Source: DASUGM01 sp036274055
GTDB lineage: Bacteria > Acidobacteriota > Vicinamibacteria > Vicinamibacterales > SCN-69-37
NCBI GenBank assembly: GCA_036274055.1
Contig: DASUGM010000352.1
Coordinates: 1 to 24,123, forward strand
Length of the DNA: 24,123 nt
Reading direction: 5' to 3'
Below are positions 13,517 to 19,851 of this stretch, piece by piece; position 1 is the first letter of the stretch, and every line of letters begins with the position of its first letter. The notes under the pieces were generated by a model. The model ran no database searches and was not told where the DNA came from. It saw nothing but the letters and a program-made list of their open reading frames with translations. Both the position numbers and the translations under genes were made by a program.

Positions 13517-14031
13517 GGCACACGCTCCATCAGGCGAACCGCCGGTCTCAACCCCGCGGCCAGCCGCTCTCGGGCGCGCGCGAGCCGCGACATGACGGTG
13601 CCAATCGGCACCTGCACGATCGCCGCAATTTCCTTGTAGCTCAGGCCCTCGATCTCGCGCAGCACGATCACCTCGCGAAAATCGGCCGGTAGCCGCGCGA
13701 CCGCGGCATGGACCCGCTCCACGCTGCCTTGCCGCAGCAGCAGCGCTTCCGGATCGAGGCCGCTGTCCGGCCGGTCGTGGACGTCATGGTCGAGCGGCGC
13801 GGTCGATACGCTCTTGCGTCGACCGACGCGGCTGTACCAAGTGTTGCGGACGATTGCGAACAGCCACCCCCGGGCATCGTCCCCGCGTAGCGACGCGAAG
13901 TAGCGCATCGCGCGGACGCACGCCTCCTGGACCACGTCCTCGGCCTCGGCCGCGTCACGCGTCAACCAGCGCGCATAGTTGAACGCGGCGTCGAGATGGG
14001 GGAGGACCGTCTCGTCAAATCGGCGCGGCAT
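13513..14031 (-). CDS. ECF sigma factor 1
   Basis: 172 aa from the ATG at 14031; the frame continues upstream to 14160 without family support. The sigma-2 region contains AEAEDVVQEACVRAMRYF and DDARGWLFAIVRNTWYSRV. The sigma-4 helix-turn-helix contains LPADFREVIVLREIEGLSYKEIAAIVQVPIGTVMSRLARARERL. It directs RNA polymerase to a small regulon. The same GGAATA-N17-GTCT motif lies upstream of this gene and, divergently, of the DUF2231 gene, implying autoregulation. AGGAG is only 2 nt from the ATG and the predicted start of transcription lies within it, so translation may be leaderless. It overlaps the anti-sigma gene by 4 bp. Confidence 0.93.
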   Translation of the reverse strand: MPRRFDETVLPHLDAAFNYARWLTRDAAEAEDVVQEACVRAMRYFASLRGDDARGWLFAIVRNTWYSRVGRRKSVSTAPLDHDVHDRPDSGLDPEALLLRQGSVERVHAAVARLPADFREVIVLREIEGLSYKEIAAIVQVPIGTVMSRLARARERLAAGLRPAVRLMERVP

Positions 14032-14041
14032 CGCTCCTATG

Positions 14042-14070
14042 GAAGACCCGAGGCCGGCCGCCTTTATTCC
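14042..14070 (-). promoter_or_regulatory. Candidate ECF promoter of sigma factor 1 (GGAATA-N17-GTCTTC)
   Basis: On the minus strand GGAATA (14070-14065) and GTCTTC (14047-14042) are separated by 17 bp. GGAA-type -35 and GTC-type -10 elements are typical of ECF promoters. It is the mirror partner of the promoter at 14096-14124 with identical spacing. Confidence 0.7.
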
Positions 14071-14095
14071 TGATCCCGATCGCCGCCGTTCCTTT

Positions 14096-14124
14096 GGAAT
14101 ACATCCGCCCGGGCCGCGGTCTGC
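14096..14124 (+). promoter_or_regulatory. Candidate ECF promoter of the DUF2231-metallophosphoesterase operon (GGAATA-N17-GTCTGC)
   Basis: GGAATA (14096-14101), 17 bp, GTCTGC (14119-14124), ending 8 nt before the DUF2231 ATG. Same elements and spacing as the opposite-strand promoter 25 bp away, which supports a shared sigma factor. Confidence 0.7.
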
Positions 14125-14132
14125 ACAGATGA

Positions 14133-14552
14133 ATGGCACTCGTCGGCCGCCTGCATCCACTGCTCGTGCACTTTCCGATTGCGCTCGTCCTGGTCGCGGT
14201 GGCCGCCGAAGCGGCCGCGACGGTCACCGGCCGTCCACGATTCCGCGACGCCGCGGTCCTCAATCTCCGAATCGGCGCGGTGCTGGCGCTTGCGGCCGCG
14301 CTGGCCGGCTGGTGGCTGGCACGGCCGGTGCGCTGGGAGGCCGCGTCCCTGCTGGAGTGGCATCGATGGGTGGGCACCTCGGCGGCGCTCGTTGCCCTGG
14401 TGGCGGCGATGACCTCGATCGGACTCGCCTCGTCTTCGCCGCGCCGCGTCGCGGCGTACCGGATCACTTTGCTTGTTGCCGGCGCGCTCGTCGCGGCCGG
14501 CGGCCACCTCGGCGGCCTGCTCGTGTGGGGCACCGATTTTCTACACCCGTGA
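14133..14552 (+). CDS. DUF2231 integral membrane protein
   Basis: 139 aa with four predicted transmembrane helices (about 12-33, 46-67, 80-100, 112-135). The N-terminal LVGRLHPLLVHFPIALVLVAV is the DUF2231 signature, with membrane-embedded His residues (H8, H13) often seen in heme- or electron-transfer-linked membrane proteins. Function is unproven. It is the first gene after the ECF promoter; predicted transcription starts at or just before the ATG and there is no Shine-Dalgarno. Its stop overlaps the ribosome binding site of the following metallophosphoesterase. An out-of-frame ATG at 14129 was not chosen because only the 14133 frame gives the family sequence. Confidence 0.9.
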   Translation: MALVGRLHPLLVHFPIALVLVAVAAEAAATVTGRPRFRDAAVLNLRIGAVLALAAALAGWWLARPVRWEAASLLEWHRWVGTSAALVALVAAMTSIGLASSSPRRVAAYRITLLVAGALVAAGGHLGGLLVWGTDFLHP

Positions 14553-14565
14553 AGGAGAGAACGTA

Positions 14566-15780
14566 ATGGCGCGTACGGAAGACGAACGAGATCTCGATCG
14601 GCGGCACTTTCTGAAATGCATGGCCTGGGCGGGCACCGGGGCGGTGTGGACGATGGCGAGCGGCGTACTCAGGGCGGCGCCGCTGGGGCACAGCCTCGGC
14701 TCAACGATGGCAATGCCGCGAAGCGAGCGCGCGCTTCGCTTCGTCCAGATCAGCGACAGTCACATCGGCTTCGACAAACCCGCGAACACAGACGTCACCG
14801 CGACGCTGCGCGCCGCGGTCGCGAAGATCAAGGCCGATCCCGAACCGCCGGCATTCGTACTGCACACCGGGGACCTGACCCATCTGTCGAAGCCGGCGGA
14901 GTTCGACACACTGCAGCAAGTGCTTTCAGATCTGACCGTTCCCGTGTTCTATGTTCCCGGCGAGCACGATGTCCTCGAAGACGACGGCAAGAGTTATCTG
15001 CAGCGCTTCGGGAAGGGCACCCAGGGCGCCGGCTGGCAGAGCTTCGACCACGGCGGCGTCCACTTCGTCGGGCTCGTGAATGTCGTCAATCTCAAGGCGG
15101 GCGGCCTCGGGACCCTCGGCGAGGCGCAGCTCGAGTGGCTCGAGAAAGACGTCAGGCGGTTGAAAAGCAGCACGCCGATCGTCGTGTTCGCCCACATTCC
15201 GCTGTGGTCGGTGTATCCAGACTGGGGCTGGGGCACGGACGACGCAGCCCGCGCGCTGTCGTATCTAAAGCGATTCGGATCCGTGTCGGTGTTGAACGGC
15301 CACATCCATCAGGTGATGCAGAAGGTCGAAGGCCACGTGACCTTCCACACTGCGATGTCCACGGCATTCGTGCAGCCGGCGCCGGGCGCCGCGCCGTCGC
15401 CGGGCCCGATGAAAGTCGCCGACGACCGGCTGCGTCAGCTGCTCGGCCTGTCCCGGATGTCGTTTCACGGCGTGGATCATCCAATCGCGATCACCGATGT
15501 GCCGCTCGACGCCGGTGCCCTCGCCGCGCCGCCGCCCAACGACGTCGTCGTCGACAACTTCAGCTTCGCGCCGGCGACGGTGAAGGTGGCGGCCGGCTCG
15601 ACTGTCACGTGGACCAATCGCGACGATGTCCCGCACACCGTCGTCAGCACGGAACAGGCGTTCAGGTCGAAGGCGCTCGATACCGATGAGCGTTTCTCGC
15701 ACCGCTTCGACGTGCCCGGGACGTTCAAGTACTTCTGCTCGCTGCATCCGAAGATGACGGGCCAGGTGGTCGTCGGGTGA
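14566..15780 (+). CDS. Exported metallophosphoesterase-cupredoxin fusion protein
   Basis: 404 aa; ATG 14566 with GAAGGAG upstream. Residues 10-38 look like a Tat signal (DRRHFLK followed by a hydrophobic stretch). Residues 56-315 form a calcineurin-like metallophosphoesterase: D64 and H66 (SDSHIG), D103 (TGDLTH), GEHD (133-136), H210 (FAHIP), and H246/H248 (NGHIHQ). The usual GNHD Asn is Glu134 here. Residues about 325-404 form a cupredoxin (plastocyanin-like) domain with a complete type-1 copper set: H357, C391, H394, M397 (CSLHPKM). It is the second gene of the ECF-controlled operon and convergent with the HAD gene. Substrate unknown; a periplasmic copper-linked or redox-linked phosphoesterase is inferred from the domains. 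Confidence 0.94.
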   Translation: MARTEDERDLDRRHFLKCMAWAGTGAVWTMASGVLRAAPLGHSLGSTMAMPRSERALRFVQISDSHIGFDKPANTDVTATLRAAVAKIKADPEPPAFVLHTGDLTHLSKPAEFDTLQQVLSDLTVPVFYVPGEHDVLEDDGKSYLQRFGKGTQGAGWQSFDHGGVHFVGLVNVVNLKAGGLGTLGEAQLEWLEKDVRRLKSSTPIVVFAHIPLWSVYPDWGWGTDDAARALSYLKRFGSVSVLNGHIHQVMQKVEGHVTFHTAMSTAFVQPAPGAAPSPGPMKVADDRLRQLLGLSRMSFHGVDHPIAITDVPLDAGALAAPPPNDVVVDNFSFAPATVKVAAGSTVTWTNRDDVPHTVVSTEQAFRSKALDTDERFSHRFDVPGTFKYFCSLHPKMTGQVVVG

Positions 15781-15783
15781 GGC

Positions 15784-15805
15784 GCCGTCTCAGCGTCCCG
15801 ACGGC
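15784..15805. terminator. Weak candidate bidirectional terminator between convergent genes
   Basis: GCCGTC (15784-15789) and GACGGC (15800-15805) form a 6-bp stem with a 10-nt loop. It spans the short gap between the metallophosphoesterase stop and the end of the HAD gene, and overlaps the HAD 3' end. There is no U-tract on either strand. Confidence 0.25.
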
Positions 15806-16551
15806 AGGACGAAATGCACGAGGTCGTCGAGCGTTCGACCGACGCGGTCCGGCGTCGCATCGAGTTCCTCAGCTTCGCTCCCGAGGCGGTTGACCCAAAA
15901 GGTCGGGTAGCCGAACGCCTTGGCCCCGGCGGCGTCCCAGCCGGCGAACGCCGCGAAGAGGATGTCGCCCTTCGGTAACCGGAGTGCGCGCACGCCAAGT
16001 TGGTACGCGCGTGGGTCGGGCTTGTAGGTTCTGATCGCGTCGGTGCTGATCACGCGTTCGAAAACGCCCTCGAGCCCGCCGCGACCGATGGCTCCCTCGA
16101 CCAGCGGCACCGTCATGTTGGTCAGGAGCACCAATCTCACGCCGGCGTCCTTGAGCGTGTTCAGCGCTCCCGCGGCATCGGGCCAGACCGGCAACTCGAG
16201 ATACCCGTTCATGAGTGCCGTCCGTTCAGTCGGGGTCAGCGTGAGTCCGAGTGTCCGGGTCGCGAATGTGAGCGCGTCATCGGTGGCGCGCCAGAAGTCG
16301 GCGTACTGGCCCGACAGCGCGCGGAGCCACTGATACTCGAATTGGCGAATCCGCCACAGATCGGTGAGGGCCTGTCCCCGGCCGGGGAACAGACGCTCGG
16401 CAAGCGCCCCAATCGGCCGGGCATCGAGAATCGGAAACGCGTCGAAGGCGACGGCGCGATAGCGCGGCGCGGACCTCGCCGCTCGCACCGCAGGTGACGT
16501 GATGACGGCCGCGGCCGCCAGTTCGAAGAATGCCCGCCGATCGAGGTGCAT
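15790..16551 (-). CDS. Exported HAD-superfamily protein related to type II haloacid dehalogenase
   Basis: 253 aa from the ATG at 16551; the longer frame upstream (to 16722) would read through the divergent promoter region. An N-terminal twin-Arg plus hydrophobic segment (LDRRAFFELAAAAVITSPAVRAA) suggests export. HAD motifs: motif I FDAFPILD with Asp37, motif II LLTNMT (142-147), motif III Lys177 in YKPDPRAYQ, and motif IV region FAAFAGWDAAGAKAFGYPTFWVNR. In (S)-2-haloacid dehalogenases motif I is FDxYGTL and motif IV carries SSN; here these are FPIL and AAF. Dehalogenation is therefore unlikely and a phosphatase or degenerate role is possible. A GGAATA element on its strand ends near the start codon. 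Confidence 0.9.
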   Translation of the reverse strand: MHLDRRAFFELAAAAVITSPAVRAARSAPRYRAVAFDAFPILDARPIGALAERLFPGRGQALTDLWRIRQFEYQWLRALSGQYADFWRATDDALTFATRTLGLTLTPTERTALMNGYLELPVWPDAAGALNTLKDAGVRLVLLTNMTVPLVEGAIGRGGLEGVFERVISTDAIRTYKPDPRAYQLGVRALRLPKGDILFAAFAGWDAAGAKAFGYPTFWVNRLGSEAEELDATPDRVGRTLDDLVHFVLPSGR

Positions 16552-16559
16552 CGCGAGCC

Positions 16560-16605
16560 GGATGTCCGAAACCGCCGGAAATATTCCCGCCGGCTGCGGA
16601 GATAC
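16560..16605. promoter_or_regulatory. Bidirectional ECF-like promoter element with shared palindromic -35
   Basis: The palindromic core GGAAATATTCC reads as a -35 on both strands. On + it is GGAAATA (16577-16583), 16 bp, AGATAC (16600-16605). On - it is GGAATA (16587-16582), 16 bp, ACATCC (16565-16560), which ends 8 nt before the HAD start. A closely related element lies at 18714-18741. Confidence 0.5.
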
Positions 16606-16648
16606 AGCCCACGTTCCGGCACTTGATCCGGACCAAAAGGAGCTGTTC

Positions 16649-17086
16649 ATGCGCAAGACGTTATTGGGTGTGTGCGTCGCGGCCGGGCTGACCGCGTCGG
16701 TCCTCGCACAAGACAAGACCATGCCGATGAGCCAGAAGGATCACATGGCGATGGAGAAGTCGTATTCGGGATGCATCGAGCGCGGCGAGGCGAACAGCTA
16801 CGTGCTGACTCACGCAGTCGCCGTCGAGGCGAAGTCGAAAGACAAGAAGCCGGCGATGAAGGGCGACGCGACGATGAAAGGCGACGCGATGATGAAGGAC
16901 GACGCGATGATGATGACCGCGCCGCTGCATCTGGCCAGCGCATCGGCCGACTTCGCCAAACATGCCGGGCACAAGGTCACGATCACCGGATCGGCCGGCG
17001 ACGAGATGAACGGCGTGGCGACATTCAAGGTGACGTCGCTCAAGATGATCGCCGGGTCCTGCACCTCGGCCGAGGTGGCGCGATGA
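16649..17086 (+). CDS. Secreted Met/Asp/Lys-rich small protein
   Basis: 145 aa. The ATG is chosen at 16649 with AAGGAG 6 nt upstream; earlier in-frame ATGs lie in the promoter region. Residues 1-20 are a clear signal peptide (MRKTLLGVCVAAGLTASVLAQ). The mature protein has an N-terminal SGCIERGEANSYVLTHAV segment, a hydrophilic Met-rich linker of three MKGDAT-like hexapeptides (70-87), and a C-terminal beta-rich segment. C42 and C138 may form a disulfide. Met-rich periplasmic segments can bind Cu(I), and the upstream operon encodes a cupredoxin, but metal binding is inference. I do not know a named family. It overlaps the next gene by 4 bp (ATGA). Confidence 0.85.
   Translation: MRKTLLGVCVAAGLTASVLAQDKTMPMSQKDHMAMEKSYSGCIERGEANSYVLTHAVAVEAKSKDKKPAMKGDATMKGDAMMKDDAMMMTAPLHLASASADFAKHAGHKVTITGSAGDEMNGVATFKVTSLKMIAGSCTSAEVAR
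16856..16909 (+). repeat. Three 18-bp in-frame repeats in the Met-rich linker
   Basis: Units begin ATGAAGGGCGACGCG, ATGAAAGGCGACGCG and ATGAAGGACGACGCG, each closed by ACG or ATG. They encode MKGDAT, MKGDAM and MKDDAM. Copy number may differ between strains. Confidence 0.9.
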
Positions 17087-18183
17087 GAACCGTGCCTGCG
17101 GCGACTCTCCGGGCGGCGACCGTCGTCGCGCTCATGGCATCAGCAGCCGGCGTGGTGCACCTGTGGGCGCAGCCGCAGCGGCTGACCCTGGCGGTGGTGA
17201 TGACCAACGACCCGGCCGGCAACAAGATCAAGGTCTACAACGCGCAGGATGGGGCGCTGTTGCAGACGCTCGAGACCAACGGCACCGGCGGCGCCGGCAA
17301 CAACGCCTACGGCGTGCGGCAGTTCGAGGGCGAGGTCTTTGCCGCCGTGAACTACGGGTCGCGGAGCGTGGCCCTGTTCCGTCGTGACGGCGATCGCCTC
17401 CGCTTCGAGCGTGTCGTCAACACCACCAGTTCGCCGGTGAGCATCGATTTCGGCAACGAGCACATGTACGTGGCCGGCAGCACGTCGGTCGACTCGTTCG
17501 TCATGCAGGGCCGGAACGTTGCGTGGCTCGACGGCAGCGCCAACCTATCGTTGAGCGGTGGCGCCCCGCCGCCGGAAGGTGCGACGTCGCAGGTCGGCGT
17601 TGTCGACGCTCGGCATCTGCTGGTGACCCTCAAAGCGGATCCCGATCCGGGCACGGTTGACGTCGTGTCGCTCAACGATGGAGCGATCGCCAACACGGCG
17701 CCAGCCGCGGTCTCGGGTCCAGCGGGGTCGCTGGCGCCGTTCGGCTTCGTCGTCTATCCGGATCGCACGGCGCTGATCACGCTGGCGCACTCGAGCGAGA
17801 ACAGCCTGTTCCGCGACGGCGCGTTTGTCGACGTCGTCGACTCGAGTCAGACGGCGCCATGCTGGATGACACGCGCCGGCAAGTACGTGTTCGTCGCCAA
17901 CACCGCCAGCCGGACGCTGAGCCGGCTCGTCGGCAGCGGCAGCCACGTCTTCACCGACAGTGCCGTCGCGGCCGCGATTCCCACTGGGAATCCGACCGAT
18001 CTGGATGCCGCTGGGGGCATTCTGGCGGCGATCGATCATGGCGGCGGCCGTTCGCACCTGTCGTTGTTCACCTACAACGAGCTTGGCGAACTGGTTTCGG
18101 GCGCAGCGGTCATCGACCTGGACGTGCCGGATGCGAACGGCGTCGCCGTGATCCCGCCGCCGCAGGATCGTGACCTGAACTGA
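17083..18183 (+). CDS. Exported beta-propeller-like protein of unknown function
   Basis: 366 aa from the ATG at 17083, which overlaps the previous stop (ATGA), so it is translationally coupled to the Met-rich protein. The open frame extends far upstream but only in antiphase to that gene. Residues 1-30 are a signal peptide (RAATVVALMASAAGVVHLWAQ). The rest is a series of beta-strand-rich segments: NKIKVYNAQDGALLQTLETN, GVRQFEGEVFAAVNYGSRSVALFRRDGDRL, HMYVAGSTSVDSF, GKYVFVANTASRTLSRLVGSG. These read like lactonase/YVTN-type propeller blades. No catalytic residues are evident. It is likely a periplasmic or surface protein of the same ECF-linked locus. Confidence 0.82.
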   Translation: MRTVPAATLRAATVVALMASAAGVVHLWAQPQRLTLAVVMTNDPAGNKIKVYNAQDGALLQTLETNGTGGAGNNAYGVRQFEGEVFAAVNYGSRSVALFRRDGDRLRFERVVNTTSSPVSIDFGNEHMYVAGSTSVDSFVMQGRNVAWLDGSANLSLSGGAPPPEGATSQVGVVDARHLLVTLKADPDPGTVDVVSLNDGAIANTAPAAVSGPAGSLAPFGFVVYPDRTALITLAHSSENSLFRDGAFVDVVDSSQTAPCWMTRAGKYVFVANTASRTLSRLVGSGSHVFTDSAVAAAIPTGNPTDLDAAGGILAAIDHGGGRSHLSLFTYNELGELVSGAAVIDLDVPDANGVAVIPPPQDRDLN

Positions 18184-18193
18184 GCAGGCCGTG

Positions 18194-18742
18194 ATGAAGC
18201 CCTACTCGATCGCTCTGGCGCGTCCGCAGGATCTGCCGCAGTTGGCCGCCATTGAACTGGCTGCGGCGCAGTTGCTTGCCGCTCACGCGCCCGCGTCCGT
18301 GCTGCTCGAGACCAGTAATCTGGACGACCTGCGCGAGGCGCAGGCGCGAGGCCGACTGTGGGTGGCGTTGGCGGGCGACGAGCCCGTCGGCTTCGCGCAC
18401 GTGAAAGTGCTCGAGCCGGGCGTCGCGCACCTCGAGGAACTCGACGTGCACCCCGCGCATGGCCGGCGCGGGCTCGGCTCGGCCCTGGTGCGAGCGGTAT
18501 GCGCCTGGGCGAGTCGAGAGGGCTTCGAGTCAGTGACGCTGACGACCTTTCGCGACGTCCCGTTCAACCAGCCCTTCTATGCGGGGCTGGGATTCACGGA
18601 CGTGGCGACGGCTGACCTCACCCCGGTGTTTCGCGAGGGGATGCAGGACGAAGCGCGCCGGGGCCTCGACCCGGCCCGGCGCGTGGTGATGCGGTGCGCA
18701 CTGCAACGGGCCGGGAATATTCCGGCGGCTTCGCGGTATTAG
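18194..18742 (+). CDS. GNAT-family N-acetyltransferase
   Basis: About 182 aa. Adjacent GTG (18191) and ATG (18194) codons are both possible starts, and neither has a strong ribosome binding site. The acetyl-CoA-binding motif A is EELDVHPAHGRRGLGSALVRAVCAWA, with the pyrophosphate loop RRGLGS. A later NQPFYAGLGF is the typical motif B. The overall pattern is like small single-domain acetyltransferases acting on amines, amino acids or antibiotics; substrate unknown. It begins 10 bp after the propeller gene, so it may be the last gene of that transcript. Its final codons contain the candidate promoter for the next operon. Confidence 0.93.
   Translation: MKPYSIALARPQDLPQLAAIELAAAQLLAAHAPASVLLETSNLDDLREAQARGRLWVALAGDEPVGFAHVKVLEPGVAHLEELDVHPAHGRRGLGSALVRAVCAWASREGFESVTLTTFRDVPFNQPFYAGLGFTDVATADLTPVFREGMQDEARRGLDPARRVVMRCALQRAGNIPAASRY
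18714..18741 (+). promoter_or_regulatory. Candidate ECF promoter of the FMN reductase-sigma 2-anti-sigma 2 operon (GGAATA-N16-GTATTA)
   Basis: GGAATA (18714-18719), 16 bp, GTATTA (18736-18741), ending 7 nt before the GTG of the FMN reductase. It is embedded in the end of the GNAT gene, whose stop codon overlaps it. The core GGAATATTCCGGCGGCTTCG is closely related to the element at 16560-16605. Confidence 0.55.
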
Positions 18743-18748
18743 GCTCGG

Positions 18749-19294
18749 GTGATTCGGATTCTGGCGATGTCGGGCAGTCTGCGGGGGGCATCGGCCAGCA
18801 CGGCGCTCGTGCGGGCCGCGGCGGCGCTGTCGCTCGACGGGCTCTCGGTATCTGTCTACGAAGGCCTCGGGAGCCTGCCGGCGTTCAATCCGGATCACGA
18901 TCGCGAGCCGGCGCCGGCGCCGGTGGCCGCGTTCCGCGCGGCGATTATGGCCAGCAATGCGCTGTTGATCGCGACGCCGGAATACGCGCACGGCGTGCCC
19001 GGGGCGCTGAAGAACGCGCTCGACTGGATTGTCGGCAGCGGCGAGTTGATGGACCGGGCGGTCGGCTGCCTCAATCCGTCGCCGCACTCGCTGTTTGCGC
19101 ACCCGCAGCTGATTGAGACTGTGTCGGTGATGTCCGCGCGCGTCGTCGCCGAGGCGTCGATCGTTGTGCCGGTCGCCGGCCGGAAGCTCGACCCAGCGGG
19201 GATCCTGGCCGATGCCGGCCTCGCTTCCGTCCTGTCCAGCGCGCTCCGCGCGCTGGCGATGGCGGCCCGACCGGTTTCAATCACGGATTGCTGA
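18749..19294 (+). CDS. NADPH-dependent FMN reductase / flavodoxin-like oxidoreductase
   Basis: 181 aa, GTG start giving the family N-terminus VIRILAMSGSLRGASAST. The FMN phosphate loop is SGSLR (8-12); the second FMN motif is PEYAHGVPGALKNALDWI (77-94). This family (ArsH, ChrR and azoreductase relatives) reduces FMN, quinones, chromate or azo compounds with NAD(P)H. The exact substrate cannot be told. It is cotranscribed with ECF sigma factor 2; the stop TGA and the next ATG share one base. That suggests the sigma factor responds to redox or electrophile stress. The 7-nt distance from a promoter-like -10 implies a leaderless message. Confidence 0.92.
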   Translation: MIRILAMSGSLRGASASTALVRAAAALSLDGLSVSVYEGLGSLPAFNPDHDREPAPAPVAAFRAAIMASNALLIATPEYAHGVPGALKNALDWIVGSGELMDRAVGCLNPSPHSLFAHPQLIETVSVMSARVVAEASIVVPVAGRKLDPAGILADAGLASVLSSALRALAMAARPVSITDC

Positions 19295-19851
19295 TGAGCG
19301 GCGAGAGCAGGGATCACGACGTCTGGGCGCGCTTCGAGGCGGAGGCCCTGCCACATGCGGACCGATTGTTCAGGCTCGCAATGTGGTTCGAGCGCAATCG
19401 TGCGGCGGCCGAGGACGCCGTCCAGGAGACGATGCTCAAGGCGCTCCAATCGTTCCACCGTTTTCAGCCCGGCACCAATTGCCGGGCCTGGCTGGTGGCG
19501 ATTCTCCAGCACGTGCTGAGCAACCGCCGGCGCGCGGCGCGGCGGTCGCTGCTTGTCGATGACGTCGACGATCGGATCGCCGCGGCGACGCCGTTCGTGC
19601 CAGCGCCGACCCAGCACCTGACCGACGAGGAGCTGCTCGCGGCCCTCAGGAAGCTGCCGGAGTCGTTTCAGGCAGTCGTGCTGTTGTCTGATGTCGAGGA
19701 GCTGACCTACAAGGAAATCGCGGCGGCCCTGATGATCCCGCTGGGCACCGTGATGTCACGCCTGCATCGCGGCCGCGCGCTGCTCCGCGCGGAAATCGGC
19801 AAGTCGAAGATGTTCACGACAAGAGAGGCGGGTCACCATGCAGTGCGCTGA
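19294..19851 (+). CDS. ECF sigma factor 2
   Basis: 185 aa. The ATG 19294 overlaps the FMN reductase stop by one base; TTG 19288 is an alternative two codons upstream. Sigma-2 region: ADRLFRLAMWFERNRAAAEDAVQETMLKALQSF and TNCRAWLVAILQHVLSNRRR. Sigma-4: LPESFQAVVLLSDVEELTYKEIAAALMIPLGTVMSRLHRGRALLR. It is clearly a different ECF factor from the one at 13513. It overlaps the following zinc-finger anti-sigma gene by 14 bp, typical of a sigma/anti-sigma pair. The promoter upstream of the operon is a likely autoregulatory site. Confidence 0.95.
   Translation: MSGESRDHDVWARFEAEALPHADRLFRLAMWFERNRAAAEDAVQETMLKALQSFHRFQPGTNCRAWLVAILQHVLSNRRRAARRSLLVDDVDDRIAAATPFVPAPTQHLTDEELLAALRKLPESFQAVVLLSDVEELTYKEIAAALMIPLGTVMSRLHRGRALLRAEIGKSKMFTTREAGHHAVR

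Noticed and set aside
14129..14566. Alternative out-of-frame start at 14129 for the DUF2231 gene
   Set aside because: The frame stays open but is Arg/Pro/Gly-rich; only the 14133 frame shows the DUF2231 signature and four membrane helices.
15790..16551. Functional (S)-2-haloacid dehalogenase
   Set aside because: Motif IV SSN is AAF and motif I lacks the YGTL pattern, so the name would overstate the activity.
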